Translations under genes and position numbers: made by a program
Part shown: one piece after another, positions 1-12,713 of the stretch
How positions within the stretch are numbered: position 1 is the stretch's first letter
Layout of the letters: each line of letters starts with the position of its first letter
Source of the DNA: Hybos culiciformis
Taxonomy: Eukaryota; Arthropoda; Insecta; Diptera; Hybotidae
Assembly (NCBI GenBank): GCA_964007475.1
Contig: OZ023273.1
Coordinates: 124,295,812-124,359,811, forward strand
Length of the DNA stretch: 64,000 bases
Reading direction: 5' to 3'
The notes under the pieces: generated by a model
What the model was told of the DNA's origin: nothing
Database searches by the model: none
The model's input: the letters and a program-made list of their open reading frames with translations, nothing else

Positions 1-209
1 ACCGCACTTGTTTGTAATTATAAAAAACAATCTACTAAAAATATCAAAAAATATTGAATAATAAATCCTCAGAAAAAAAATTAAATACCGAAATACCGGT
101 TTTGACAAATATAATACCGGTATTGATTTTCATTTGTTTTTTTCCGAAATACCGGGATCCCGGTATCCCGGGATCCCGGTATCCCGGGTACCCGGTATTG
201 CGATCCCTA
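1..209. mobile_element. Right end of a hAT-like inverted-repeat element (left end outside window)
   Basis: The segment ends at 209 with CCCTA. Read from that end on the minus strand it begins TAGGGATCGCAATACCGGG, and TAGGG is a typical hAT terminus. Inside it (about 88-200) is a run of interleaved palindromic motifs built from ATACCGG and CCCGGGATCCCGGTAT, which is locally GC-rich against an AT-rich background. An 8-bp target-site duplication would be ATTAAGAT at 210-217, but the left copy is not in the window, so this cannot be checked. No transposase coding is visible, so it is probably a non-autonomous MITE. The hAT assignment is inferred from the terminus only. Confidence 0.55.
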
Positions 210-217
210 ATTAAGAT

Positions 218-3200
218 GTCACAGATTTCAGTTATTGATTATTAATTGATCGGTTTAGAATTTTTGTAATATAAAGTATTGATTTTGTGAATGATTTTTG
301 TATCCACAATAAATTATACATACATTTTTTTTTATATATATTGTTCACGTTATTATATACCTATCATAGATTTCTCAAATTTCAAATAATTTTTAAAGCA
401 ATAATTTTTCTTTTATTACATTAGCTTGTTTGTAATTTTGAACATTATATTTCTATTTAATTGCACAACTGCACAATAATAATTTTATGGAAGTTAAGAA
501 AAAAATTTTTTTGTTACAGCTCATAAATTTTCATTAAACCACAAAATAATACATTATTTACCCATATGCTCATAAAAAGTGAAAAATTATCTGGATTTGA
601 TTTAGTGAAAAAAAAACAAATCTATATATCGCACCCCTCAACCATCGTTTTAACGCAATGAACTGATGTTAGGTTACTTTATTAGGATTGCTAAGAGAAA
701 ATCATTTAGGGAAAGTCAAAATTTGAATTTTTTTATTATTTTTGTATTCGATCACAAATATATTATTTATTTCTTTTCTTTTTAAAAGGTGTTTTTCCCC
801 GAAAAATTTAGTACCATTATTTTGAGATATTATCAAAACCTTATACATATTTTCAATCAAAAAATATCGAACTTTGAAACATTTTCATTGTATACCTTAT
901 TTAGAAGGTATTTATAACATTAATTTAATCGAATTTCTAATCGACCTGTAACTTAGATATATAGATTTACATAATATATACAAAGTGATTACTTAGTGAA
1001 CATTTCATTAATCCCATTTGAAACACATTTATACATGAAACAATTTTTATTAAAAAGAATAAAAAAATTAGTCAATAGCATTTCGGTATTTTCACATAGA
1101 AAAAATATATGCCTAGGATAACAGAGAAATCTGTTACAGATATGTTCCCTATATATTCAATAACATTGTCTGACACTTAACTATTAAAGCCTTGAAAATG
1201 TTTTTTTTTCGTACAAAAATTATAAAGGTAGAGCCTATTAATATGTCAAAAAAGGATTTAATAATTTTTTTCAACTTCTTTTATTATGAATAACATTTTA
1301 ATTTTTCATAAATTATATTTGGTTAAAAAAAAGAAGATATTATTATTATAAAAAGAATAGAAAATTTTCCACAAAGATAATAATGAAATAGTTTAATTTT
1401 ATTTTTATACCAAAAAATTTTCGTTGTGGAATTTTCTCCCTCCTTTAATTTCTTTTTTTGTTTTTCTTTTTTTTTTCTTTTTTTTTTTAATTTTTAGCTT
1501 CATTCACTGTTAATTATTATAATTAATTATGTAATATTTCATTTTGAAAGTCATTTGTTTAAATTTTGTCAGCTTACATTATTCATAATAAAACAAAAAT
1601 TAAAATAGCAAATTTTCAAAATAAAATGAAAAATGATTGTTAAGTTTTTTTTTTTTTTTTAATATTTTTCTTCTGTATATTTAATTCCGTTTATTTGTTT
1701 GTTGCTGTTGCTATTATAAATGTATGTAGGTATTGGGAAAATAATTTTTCTTCCCTTTCTCATTTTCATGAAATGTTATGTTTATTTTTTTTATTTTATT
1801 TTTTTTATGTTTTGTTTTGGGAAGGTCATTTATTAAAATGCTTCATTATAAGGACGACAAGCTTGTGAGTTAATAAATGATTTTCCTTTTTATATTTATT
1901 AAATGTGAAAACAGTAATTATGTGATTCATAGGATTTAGTAAAAAGAGACCATCTGGAATTTCTATAAAATTTTAGCCTTAAAAAAAAAAGAAGAAAATT
2001 TTGATTGCCATGGGGGAGTTAAAGGTTTTAAATTATTTATTCCTCGATTCAATTTGATTTATATTTTATTATTTGTACATTAATATATATAATATTCCAT
2101 TTATTTTTAACAAAATGTTTTAAAAAATTAAAATATCATTATAAAATTTTTAAATTGTTTTATTTTTAATTTTTATGATATTTTAAATGATAAGGGTTGT
2201 TTTTGAGAGGAGTATTATTGTATTTTGGACTGATATAGTCTATCACTACATACATTTATAAACTTTTCTCAGACATAATAGAGAAGTGACCAGTTATTTT
2301 TTTTTTTTTAAGTTTTCGAATAAAGGAAAATTTAATCTCAGAGTAAAGATATTTCAATCGAGTACTGTACTTGAAACTCGAAAGTGGAAGAATTTGATTA
2401 TCAAATAATTAGGTGGATACTCCAATTTAGTAAGAACTCCAATTTAATTAGGAAAATCTCTAAATTAAAAATTGCCATTTGAGAACCACCGGGACGCTAG
2501 AAAAGACAAGTTCTCTCTGAATAATTTTCAGTAGTATAATTTTCGTTTTTGGAAATAATTTTTACCACGTTTTTTTTTTTTAATTTTATAATTTGTCAAA
2601 AGCGTATTTATTTTTGTTAAAGCTTTTAATTGGAGTAAGAGCCTGAATAAAATTTGATTGCAGATTTGATAAAAGAATATTCTTCTGTGCAAGAAATTGC
2701 ATTGATTTTAAGTTAAATCCTACATAATATCTGCAGTAGGTATACAATTGTTACGTAGGTATACCTTAAATTCATTGATATTCATGGACAATGAGAAAAG
2801 AAATAAAAATAATTATGCCGTATAATGCTAAAATTAGCATAAATATTTGCGTTTTTCTTTTCAACATTTATATGATTGTCAGCAGCTATCTATCAATCAC
2901 TTGTACATAAATTTGAGACTGATTTATACCGCAATCGTTGACAACTACTCATTTGCTTTTTTTGGTTAAAGAAATTTTTTTTTTTTTTTTAGTTCTTTTA
3001 ACAATATTTTCTTATATTTAAGTTTTTGGATAATCTGTGTGTTAATAATGCATATTGTGCCTTACACTGTGGTTAACTTGAATGAGAACGGTTTGTTCAT
3101 TTTATGTCATACCTCTCGGTTGATTTTATATATGTATTTTGCAGAACCTTATATCTAAGTATATATAATATTGAGTTAATTGTATTACATAATTTTAAGT

Positions 3201-4859
3201 GTATTCAAGTTTGTTTTGAAATAGTTTTAATAAAGAAAAACATAAATACAAATACAAAATAAAGTTTTTGAAGAAAATGATAAGAAAAGTCTAACCCTTG
3301 ATATTGAGAATCAATGCGAACATTGACAATCCATGCCATAATTTATTATTTTATTCATAAATATATAACACAAGATATTTATAGTTTAAGTTTTCGTGAT
3401 TTTTTTAATTTATTGCTAAAATATTATCTGTATAATCTTACAGAATTTCAAAACCGAACATTATTTATATCAGTTTTCAGTCCTAACTATTGTTGTATAT
3501 TATATGTATTATTGCGAGGGTTAGAAACTCTGCATTTCTGCATAAGTGTTTATTCTAGTAAGTTTATTATTTTTTAAGACATGTTTCTCTTTGATAAAAA
3601 TTGAATTTTTTACTTTTATATATTCTCAGTCGCATTTTTCTTTCCAATATTGCAATTTAACCCTATAAGCATTTTTGAGAAAGTCAATTACAATAAACAT
3701 AAAATAAATTAGAATAGATTCGAAGTCTATGAAAACAATTGAAATTAATTCAATATATAGAAAAAAAATCGACTTTTCATCATCAAATCAATGCTAAGAT
3801 CGGTCAAACTTCAATTACATGCAAATTTCTTTTTTTTCTGATATATTCTCTTATATAATATTACAATTTACAATCTTGTTAAGTACTTTGACATTTTTTG
3901 TTCTGCTAACGATATATCCATTTTATTTCAAAATTGTATATACAAAAAGTTTACATTTCAACGCATAATTTTCCGAAAAAATGAAGAAGTTTTGATATTT
4001 TTGAACGTCTATTATTTCATGCAACCATATCTTTTAGAAGAAAGCAAAATTTTTTATATTTGGTGTTCTAAAGTTCTTCCATTTCGCCTCTTAATGTCTG
4101 TTATATTATTTTTTTAACAATATTTGCGGTATTTAAAAATACAAATATTCTTGGTTTTAGAATGTGATTAAAAACAATAGTTATTTAAATAAGTTCTTTT
4201 AACATAACCAGCAAGCGAACTTAATTTACTATAGTTTTTATTATAAAATATATACATTGCATGAGTAATCATAATATTTAATTGAAAAAATTTAAGATAT
4301 CTTGGTGAACAAAAGTTATTTATAAAAACAACTTCCATGAAAACTAATGAATTTATTCGAACTTCTTAGTTAGAACAAAATTTATACAAATATAATGATT
4401 ATCATTTTTGAAAAATCAGTTCTTGATAAAAATGCATCCTTGCTTTTATAAATTTAAATTTCCTTCAATTTTTTTTTTTAAATTTTTCATAAGATAAGTT
4501 GAGCCGCAATTTAATGATTTTCCATTTAAAGAAGTTTTTACTAATAAAAAATGTCATTTATGATTGTTTTTTTGGTATTTTTGTATGTGTAATATTTTTT
4601 TTTTTTTTAGTTATATATATTTTTTTTTATATAATTTATTTTGATTATTTTCATTTGTTGACAGTGACATTGATGAGAATTCAGCAATCAAATAAATTTT
4701 TGTTAACAATTTTTGTCAAGACTCAAGAGTTTGTTTAAAAAAACGAAAAAAAAAAAGAAAAATACAAAACAAAATTAAAATACATAAATTTTATTTTTAG
4801 TTCAATAAATAAAAATACTTTTTTTCATATTTTCATAAAAGTTTACATTTAAAATACAC
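218..4859. other. Gene-free AT-rich stretch
   Basis: The DNA is AT-rich with many poly-A and poly-T runs. Reading frames are short, rich in Phe, Ile, Tyr, Lys and Asn as expected by chance at this composition, and match no family I recognise. No RNA gene, transposon terminus or tandem array stands out. Confidence 0.6.
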
Positions 4860-5180
4860 TGTAAAAATTATATGGCTTTTTGCAGCCCTGCTACTGCTAA
4901 TGTTATTTGACTGTATAGACATAATACGGCATCACTGTAAAAGTTTGGAGAGTCCCACTTTTTTTCCAAGGATTTGAACTATAGGGAATGAAAATGTATT
5001 TCGTTCAAAAAACTTAGTATCTGAGTACGACGTCGATTGGAGGATCTTAAAAAAAATATTTATTCCCTCCATTGTGGCCAAGAATTTCAATTCGTCGATA
5101 AATAGAAATGTGGAAAACGGGCTCCATAACTCTGTAGATTTTTTTGTTTGAAATTCCAAACAAGTACCTTCACACAAAAA
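4860..5180 (-). other. Unidentified coding-like patch, possibly a decayed gene or transposon fragment
   Basis: This patch is less biased in composition than its surroundings. On the minus strand 4932-5177 is open for 81 codons and includes a run reading LKFLATMEGINIFFKILQ. Near 4965 a one-base change of frame would let the reading continue as KWDSPNFYSDAVLCLYSQ to a stop near 4868. The residue mix (W, C, D, P, M) is less skewed than in chance frames of this window, but I do not recognise the sequence and no splice or start signal supports a gene. It may be a frameshifted relic or simply chance. Confidence 0.2.
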
Positions 5181-8100
5181 TATTGAAAATTCCGAAGTGA
5201 CAAAAAAAATTAAAAAATTCGAAATTTAAAAATTTTTATTAGTGTAAAAAATAATACCTTCCAATGATTGAGAGAAAATTGACAATAAATGGCACGATAA
5301 TCACAAAATAAAAATAAAAAGCTTAGGCATTTTTGTATAATGTTCTTGTGTTTTATTTTGGTTTTGTTTTGATTGTGATTGACATCTGCCTGTTGTCAAT
5401 CGCGTATTTTTGGTGTATTTAATATGCCAAAGAATTATCTTTTAAAATGGTTTTTTTTTTTAAATGACAATGTCCAAGTTTTTTGTTTGTTAACAAAAAA
5501 AAAGTTATTATATTGTTCAACCAGATTATTGCCCTAAGTGGATGAAAATTCCATTTTTTTTTTTACAAAAATAAATAAATAATTTTAATCCGAAATATTG
5601 AAGAGTTCAAAAGAGTTGTCTAAGTAAATAGAACTTTTCGTTAGCCTTTGACTTCGAAAAAAAAATACTACTTCAACATAGTGCTAATACAATTTGAGAT
5701 ATTTGAAGAATAATACCTAAATTGAGTTCTTAAAACACACTATTAACATTGATATCCCACGCAACGGTTACCAATACTCAAAACAAAATTATAATTTCAA
5801 AAAAATTAAAAATGAAAAAATGAAAAATGAAAAAAAGCTTTATATGCTTTAGGTCTTAGGATGTTGTGAATAACGCTTTTATTGTGAACTATATAATTAT
5901 TTATTTTTAGGTGCCAAATTTGAATGTGAGGAGTAATTTTAACATGATTTATATTTTACATTTAAAAAGAAATTAATTAAAATTATTCTTCCTATTTCCA
6001 CATAAAAGACCCATATAAAAATTTTTTTATGCTATCTAGGACGCTAATTTTAATTCTTTTTATAACACGGTTTCGTTAACTTAACATTGAATGTTAAAGA
6101 AATAAAAATATTAAATTCATATTAATTTTTATTTTCCTAATGAACCGAACATTTTCAATATTGAGTGATTTTGGTCAGTTTAGCAACAGCTTTTAAGTAG
6201 TCTTGATAATTACAACATTTTTTAATCAAAATTCTAATCGATATAGTAAGATGTAGAAATCTATTTTTCTCTAATCTATTTTTTTCTAATGAATTCATAT
6301 TGTATCCAAATAATATATAATAGTTTAACATTTAGTTTAATATACATAGTTTAAAATATATAGTACATTTAGTTTTGTGTACCGAGCGTAAAAATTATGA
6401 AACTTTTTATTTATTTTTTATTAATTGAATTTGCAAAATTACATCTTCAAATAAATATTTTCTATTAATTTATTTATTAAAAAAAGTTTTATAAATTTTA
6501 TCTCCATTCTTAATCTAATTAAACCTCAAAATTATATACACTTAAAGCAATTATATTTTTTTTCGCCCTTTTAATAATTTTATACGTTTTTTTATGTTGT
6601 CACAAAAAAAACATAATCATTTCAAAATATAAAAGACATGAATAAATCAGTTTGAATTTTAATAAAAATAAAAATTTTCCTAAACTACAGAAAAAAAAAA
6701 AGAAAATATAAAAATTATATTCGACTCAATATTTTAGAAATCCTCAATTTCATATTAATTTAAAAAAATAAGAAAAAGAACAGAAAAAAACAATAAATTT
6801 TCATTTTCAATGATATGAAAATCTTGACACTTTTCCAAAAATAAAAAAAAAAAAATATAAAGATGAAAATATTTCAACCCTTTTCGTACATGAGACCATT
6901 TTTCTACTATGCGTCTAAATTTTCTATTGTCTTTTTTCTTTCATTTTCCTCATTTTTTCATGGTTCTGGTGAATTATTAGAAGACATTTGTCTTATTTTT
7001 TTTTTTTTTTTCATTTTAAAAAGAAAAAAAAAATAAAGAAAATTTGGATAATTTTTCTACCAAGAAGTGTTGCTTGGCTGCTGCTAAGACATTGCTGTCA
7101 TGTTATTTTTCATCGCTTTTTTTTAACAACAATATTGCAAACATAAAGTAAATTTTTAGTTTTCCTTTTTTTTTTTGGAATTATTTTGGAGTTAAATGTT
7201 GATTTTCATAAATTTTAGTTCAGCAAAATGATAAATTTATCTTTATGCAATGGCACGTTCTTTTTAAATATCAACTAAAACTTGAAGTTCATGTATTTTT
7301 GAAATCAATTTTCCCCTCAATGATGTAATATTCTAATATAATTAAGTTTTAATTATTCACTAACACAATTACAGGGTACTAGTGGGAGAATTATGTATAG
7401 TGTGATCCTGTCATATTTAAATTAAAACATTTAAATATTTATAAACATAAGATATTTGCTAATTTATTTTATAATAAAGAAGCAAAAAAATGCAAAATAT
7501 TCAATAATTTTAGATATATATAGTCACAGAACTTGACAGAGTTAATAAAATACTCTATAAATCTTTACCAATATCCAGAATATTACCTAAAAAAGCATTT
7601 AAGGTAAACTCGTTGAAATCACATGAACAAAATTAAAAACTATTTCAATATTCCGTAATATTTGCATATACTTTTCTTTTTAGCTAAGTAAAACCGTATA
7701 ACAAATTTTCTTCCAACTGTCATTATAATTTATGATATCATTTTGTCACTTTTACAAAAAGATATAAATCTTGTTGTTTTTATTAAAAACAGAGAAAAAA
7801 AAAAGATAAAATGAAACATACACAAAAAAAAATGAAATTTTTATGATATTTTGGTCTCAAGGTCCATTTTTATTTGATCCAGCTAAAAATTTCCTTTTCT
7901 TTTTATTAAAGAAGGAAAATTTATATTTTTAACAATTTTAAGATTTTGTTTATCAATTTTCTTTATTTTTTCTTCGAGGAAAAGTATGGAATAATTGTAA
8001 TAAAAATTAGGATACTTAAATGTTAAATTGTAAAATAACATTTTGATTATTTAATTAAAACAAATCAATTAAAAATTTAATTTAAAACATAATATGACCT

Positions 8101-10308
8101 AAACTGTTTATAAGACTTTAAGTTATCTCAAAATTACAACATAACACGACAATATTTCCTATGATAATATAATAACACAAAATATTAGGATAACGAACTT
8201 AATTTCAATGTACATCATGAACTGATGTGAATCCACCAATTCATTATTATCTTAAACGGAAAAGCTAAAAGTTTTCCCAAACAATCAATTTAATAACGAA
8301 ATGATTTTATTTTATTATATTTATGTATGTACATTATAGCAGTACATATTTTTTCCTTTAAAATTATTATTACATAAAAAAATATACTTAAGTTAAGAAG
8401 GAGAATAAAAAAAAAGGATGACAGTGAAAATGATTATGATGATGATGATCTATGGAAATTAATTGAGATTATAATTGAGGAAATTTATCATTAAATAGAA
8501 TTTTTTTTTTTTTTAATATTATAAAGAAAAATTTTGGTAGTAGCAGCGTAATTATAAAATGAATGATGAGGACTATTTTTTATTCAGATATTATAATAAT
8601 TATGTTTTGAATATATGTGTATATTTGTGTTTGTAAGTATAATTTAATAAGAACACTAAAGTCTATGTTTAATGTCAATAAAATTTATAGTTAATGTTAA
8701 TGATTAAAAAAAAAAATTATTTCAATCTGAAAAATAATTTCGATAAATATTGAATGTGCATATTGAATTAAAAGCATGTACTCAGCAATTTATTTGTATG
8801 TGCATTGTACAAGCATGTAGCATAGGTTCTTTACAAAAAAAATTAATATTAATGATTCAATATTTTTATATTATTTTATGAATTCAAATCTAAATTCTAT
8901 TTTCAGAAATAAGTAAAATATAAATTTGTTTAAACAATAAATTTGAATGCTTATTTTTGAATATGATTATTATATTATTATAACTATAGAGCAGTCTGTT
9001 CGCCTGGTTCGTTTTCATTTTTTTTTATTTTATTAACATGCAAAATCGACTTTATTCGACTGGAGTAAGGAGTGCAAACATATACAAACTTAATAGTATG
9101 TTAAAGAGATCCATCGCGTCAAAGCTATATCTTTTTAGAAAATGTTGATGGGTAAAGATACCTTGCATTTACCAGTATTATTAAAACTTGGGAAAATTTC
9201 GTTCTAGAGAATCTAGGTATATAAAATTATAAAACTTTCTGAATGACTTAACTTTTCTTTTTGTCTATAATTTAGTTTCGGCAAAAAAAAAATATATATA
9301 AAAGTGAAAATAATATTATATTTTTTTAACGAAATTTTTCACATTATCTGCATTTTATGCTTATAATTTTTTGTAATGAACAAAACAAAATAAAAGAAAA
9401 AAGATAGTATCATATTATTTTAACATATTTTCTTGTATTTAAAAGCAAAGTGGGCAAGCATTTAATTTAATGTTACACAAATTAGTTATGCTGGTAATTA
9501 AATGATTAAACGAAAATATTCATTAAAAAGAAAAGAAAAGAAAGAAAAAAAAAAGATACCACAAAAAAAAAAATAATACAAAAAAATATTAATTTTGAAA
9601 GCCGCAAAGAAAATTCTCCCTTCCGGTTCAAATTTGTCTAGTCATTTTTCTGTTTTGAATATTTTCATTATTTTCTTTTTCATGTTATTGCAATATGTAT
9701 GTATTCGAATATATAAGGTGAGATACTATATATAGTTAGTTAGTTAATGCTATTTTGATAGTATAACGTAAGTTTTGACAGAAAGGTTTTATTTTTTTTT
9801 TGTTATTTGAATATTAATAAAAACAGATTCCGATAGTTCAAAAATTAAGAAAATTAAGTAATATACATATTTATAATTGTAGTTACAAGAAATTACATAT
9901 TTTATTATTTATTAATATAATATTGTTATTTTTTTTATTATTATTTATTTATTTATTTATTGATCATTCATTTATTACAATGTATATAATTCGAATTAAA
10001 AAATAATAATAACTAATTATAATGGATGACTTACATATACATGAGTTCTTATCAAATAAATTATTTGGATACAATAAAATTTACAATAACTCTGTAGTAT
10101 ATAAAAAAATACTAGTGGCGAGTTTCAGTTTGAATTTCAGTTTGATCAAATTTTAAACAATTAAGGAATTCTTGAAAAATATTCTTAAATATAATATAAA
10201 ATTACATAAAAATGTTTGATTAGTAAAATTACTGAAAATTTTCTCAACTCTAAAATTAAATATAAAATACAGTTTGAATTAATTTAATTAGATTTGTGAG
10301 AAAAAAAA
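5181..10308. other. Gene-free AT-rich stretch
   Basis: No reading frame here resembles a known family. The stretch contains poly-A and poly-T runs, a short ATG/GAT trinucleotide run at about 8436-8449 and a TTTA microsatellite near 9.95 kb. Nothing else was recognised. Confidence 0.6.
9941..9961. repeat. TTTA tetranucleotide microsatellite
   Basis: About five consecutive TTTA units lie directly after a TTA-rich stretch. Confidence 0.8.
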
Positions 10309-10468
10309 GAAAAAGAAAAAGAAAAATCAAGCAATTAGATGAAAAACTATAAAATGAAACATGACAATGTTAGGGAAATAATGAAGGCGATCTTACAAAG
10401 AAGTTCGCAATACAATTTGTGTACTAGTGTGTAAGAATCAGATAAACAGATAAGAGATAAAAGCTGAG

Positions 10469-10920
10469 CTAGGAAACAACTCCAAACAAAGCCTCAATAT
10501 CACTATTGATCTGTTCAAAAAGCCATTTCTTTATCTCTACCAAAAATCTCATTAACTTGTCTATTATCCGTAGAGTAGGCGGCAACTTATTGAAAATCCG
10601 TGGTGCTGTAATTGTGAAAAATCTAGAATAAAGAGTGCAGTTAAATAAGAGTATTAATTTAAGATTTAAATTGTTTGATCGGAGATTATGATTAGCAACA
10701 ACATTAAAGCCCAAATTTCCACTTCTAATGTAGAACATTTTTAAAACTTTATATACATAAAGGTGTCTCAGTGGAAGTATTTTGAGTTCACTGTAAAGCG
10801 GCCAAGAAGAATGCAATTTCGGTTTATTTGTCATTAATCTTATAAGGTGGTTTTGCAAAATAATTATAGATTCAAGAGTATTAAAATATATTCCTCCCCA
10901 ACATGTTAGCCCATATTGAA
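10469..10920 (-). pseudogene. LINE ORF2 C-terminal region
   Basis: After a one-base frame change near 10.91 kb the minus strand continues YGLTCWGGIYFNTLES and then through SWPLYSELKILPLRHLYVYK to a stop at 10469. This is the C-terminal domain that follows the RT in CR1/Jockey-like elements, including the ITAPRIFNKLPPTLR block near the end. An open stretch of 129 codons (10469-10858) is part of it. The start methionine of that stretch is not biologically meaningful. Confidence 0.8.
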
Positions 10921-11935
10921 TGCACTAGTCCATAATAAAACATTTTCATAATCTTGATACTACAAAAAGGGCGCATTAGGTAGAACTTTCTAACAACAGA
11001 GAGCATGTAGTTTTTTAAATTATTCATATGTTCTTTCCAATTCAAGTTATTGTCAATCCAAATTCCAAGAAGCTTGTAACTTTTTACAAATTCTATATTA
11101 AAACAACAACCATCACAGGAAACACTACTGTCAAAATTTTTGAGAGAAGTAGAACAATAATGAGTCACCAAACTTATTCTTTTACAAAAAGGTGAATGGT
11201 AAACCAAATCCATTGGCTCTGGAACTGAACCTCTCAGCTTAAAAAACATTGCCTTGGTCTTATCACTCACGACCAACCGATGCTCAGCAAACCAAAATTT
11301 TAGAATTTCCAAGTCCTCATACATTTTTGTAGTAAGTTCAAAAATATCATTAGATGAATACGCTAAGCTTATATCGTCTGCAAAAGCAGTAGTATTACCA
11401 TTAAGATCCTGCAAGAAAATGGAATTAACAAAAATTAAAAAGAAAATAGGACCCAGGACTGAGCCTTGTGGTAGACCTAACTTAATTATTATCTCATCAC
11501 TCAATATATTTTGAATTTTTACTCTTTGCGACCTATTCTCCAAATAGGACTTAAACCAACTATACATATTACCACGAAATCCAATATTTTCCAACTTACC
11601 TAATAGAATTGAGTGATCAACTAAATCAAATGCCTTTGTCATGTCCAAAAATAAACTAGCTGTTTCTTTTTTTGAATCAATACTTTTGTAGACGTTTTCA
11701 CAAAAATTTAACAGTGCATCTTCTGTTGACTTTTTTTCCCTAAAACCAAACTGAGCAGAATTAAAAAAATTTTTCGAATCTAAAAATGAAACAACTCTGG
11801 TTTTAATCGCTTTTTCAAAAACTTTAGCAAATGTTGGAAGTAAGGATATAGGACGATATTGTGAAACTAGCTTATTATTGCCCTTTTTATATAGTGGAAC
11901 TACTTCAGCAATCTTAAGCTGAGATGGAAAAATGC
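10881..11935 (-). pseudogene. LINE reverse transcriptase domain
   Basis: The longest intact piece of the element begins in frame at about 11935 with the motif IFPSQLKIAEVVPLYKKG and QYRPISLLP. It contains the motif A region LFLDMTKAFD, the primer-grip region GLPQGSVLGP (11448-11477) and the catalytic FADDIS motif (Asp pair at about 11373-11378). All three metal-binding aspartates of the RT are therefore present. The thumb and connection region follows (KLLGIWIDNNLNWKEH). The frame breaks near 10.91 kb inside the block normally reading HS..YGLTCWGG. The enzyme would make cDNA from the element RNA, but the frameshifts make this copy inactive. Confidence 0.9.
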
Positions 11936-12429
11936 CTCATATTATATAAGAAGCAGAGTGGATCAACGACTAGAAGAGAGATCTTCTTTAGTAAAACATT
12001 ACTGATACCATCTGAAGTTGACGAGTATTTGTTTTCCAAATTGGATATTATTCTATATAACTCAAGAGATGATATTGGTTCAAAATAAAACGAGTTTGAA
12101 GATACTGGGTCATTTTTAAGAACATAATTATCATTTCTGCAATTACAATCAAAATTATTAGTCGGAAAATTTACTGAGCTTGCAACACTAGAAAAATATT
12201 TGTTGAAACTGTTGGCAATAAGTAAAGGCTCAGAAGTACAGTGATTATCCACTTCAATCTCACTAACTATATTTTTACAACAATTTCTGTTTAATATCTC
12301 GTTAAGAACTTTCCATTCTTCCTTAATGTTACCTTTACAGTTTTGGAACTTAGATACATAATGATTTTCCTTTAAGATTTTTATTTCAGTTGCCAACTTT
12401 TTACAAAACAATTTATACTTATTTTTCAA
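11914..12429 (-). pseudogene. LINE ORF2 linker and start of reverse transcriptase
   Basis: This open segment of 171 codons has the usual linker between endonuclease and RT of Jockey/CR1 elements. It contains EEWKVLNEILNR, then NSFNKYFSSV, then SNLENKYSSTSDGISNVLLKK, which corresponds to the RT finger block in which a DGI triplet is conserved. The last residues before the stop (after DPLCFLYN) are out of frame. Moving one base restores GIFPSQLKIAEVVPLYKKG, the expected next RT block. A small deletion probably also removed a few codons here. The segment belongs to the same element as its neighbours and is not a separate gene. Confidence 0.75.
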
Positions 12430-12529
12430 AACTGAATTCTGGGGAAACTTACGAACCTTTTTATACAGAGAGTTCTTGAAACGAATTTTCCTGACGACAT
12501 CCTCCGTAGCCCACGGTAAGTAGATTAAA

Positions 12530-12713
12530 TAAATTTTTATAGTTAATTATTTTTCTGGAAGTATTTATACTTTTAATATTTTTCTTTACGTTAAAATCGG
12601 AAAACAATTCTACACTTATCATGCTATGATCACTTATATTGTAATCTAAAATTTCAGTTCTTAGGAAACAGTTATTATTTCTTGAGCAGTTATTATTTCT
12701 TACAGCGACCTTT
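12530..12713 (-). pseudogene. Endonuclease-domain tail of the LINE
   Basis: The minus strand encodes a segment containing DYNISDHSMISVELF. The SDH motif (codons at 12627-12635) is the conserved last active-site block of LINE apurinic/apyrimidinic endonucleases. The upstream two thirds of the domain are missing, so no DNA nicking activity is possible. The frame shifts between here and the next segment, where the amino-acid sense continues in another frame. Confidence 0.7.

Larger units (their letters stand above)
10309..12713 (-). mobile_element. 5'-truncated Jockey/CR1-type non-LTR retrotransposon (LINE)
   Basis: On the minus strand one element reads, in order, the end of an apurinic/apyrimidinic endonuclease domain (about 12713-12530), a linker, a reverse transcriptase domain and a C-terminal region ending with a stop at 10469. 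The full set of pieces is continuous but split by about three frameshifts (near 12.43-12.53 kb, near 11.93 kb and near 10.91 kb). ORF1 and most of the endonuclease are absent, as expected from incomplete target-primed reverse transcription. No RNase H follows the RT, which fits the Jockey/CR1 group. The 141 bp after the stop end in a run of GAAAAA units on the plus strand (10309-10327). This may be the terminal microsatellite, since no ordinary poly-A tail in the minus orientation is seen. Target-site duplications were not found. Clade assignment is inference. Confidence 0.85.

Noticed and set aside
5377..5401. Hairpin GATTGACA..TGTCAATC
   Set aside because: An 8-bp stem is expected by chance many times in 64 kb and nothing nearby gives it a role.
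11254..11514. Plus-strand frame of 86 codons
   Set aside because: It is antisense to the LINE reverse transcriptase core, including the FADD motif, so it is a shadow frame.
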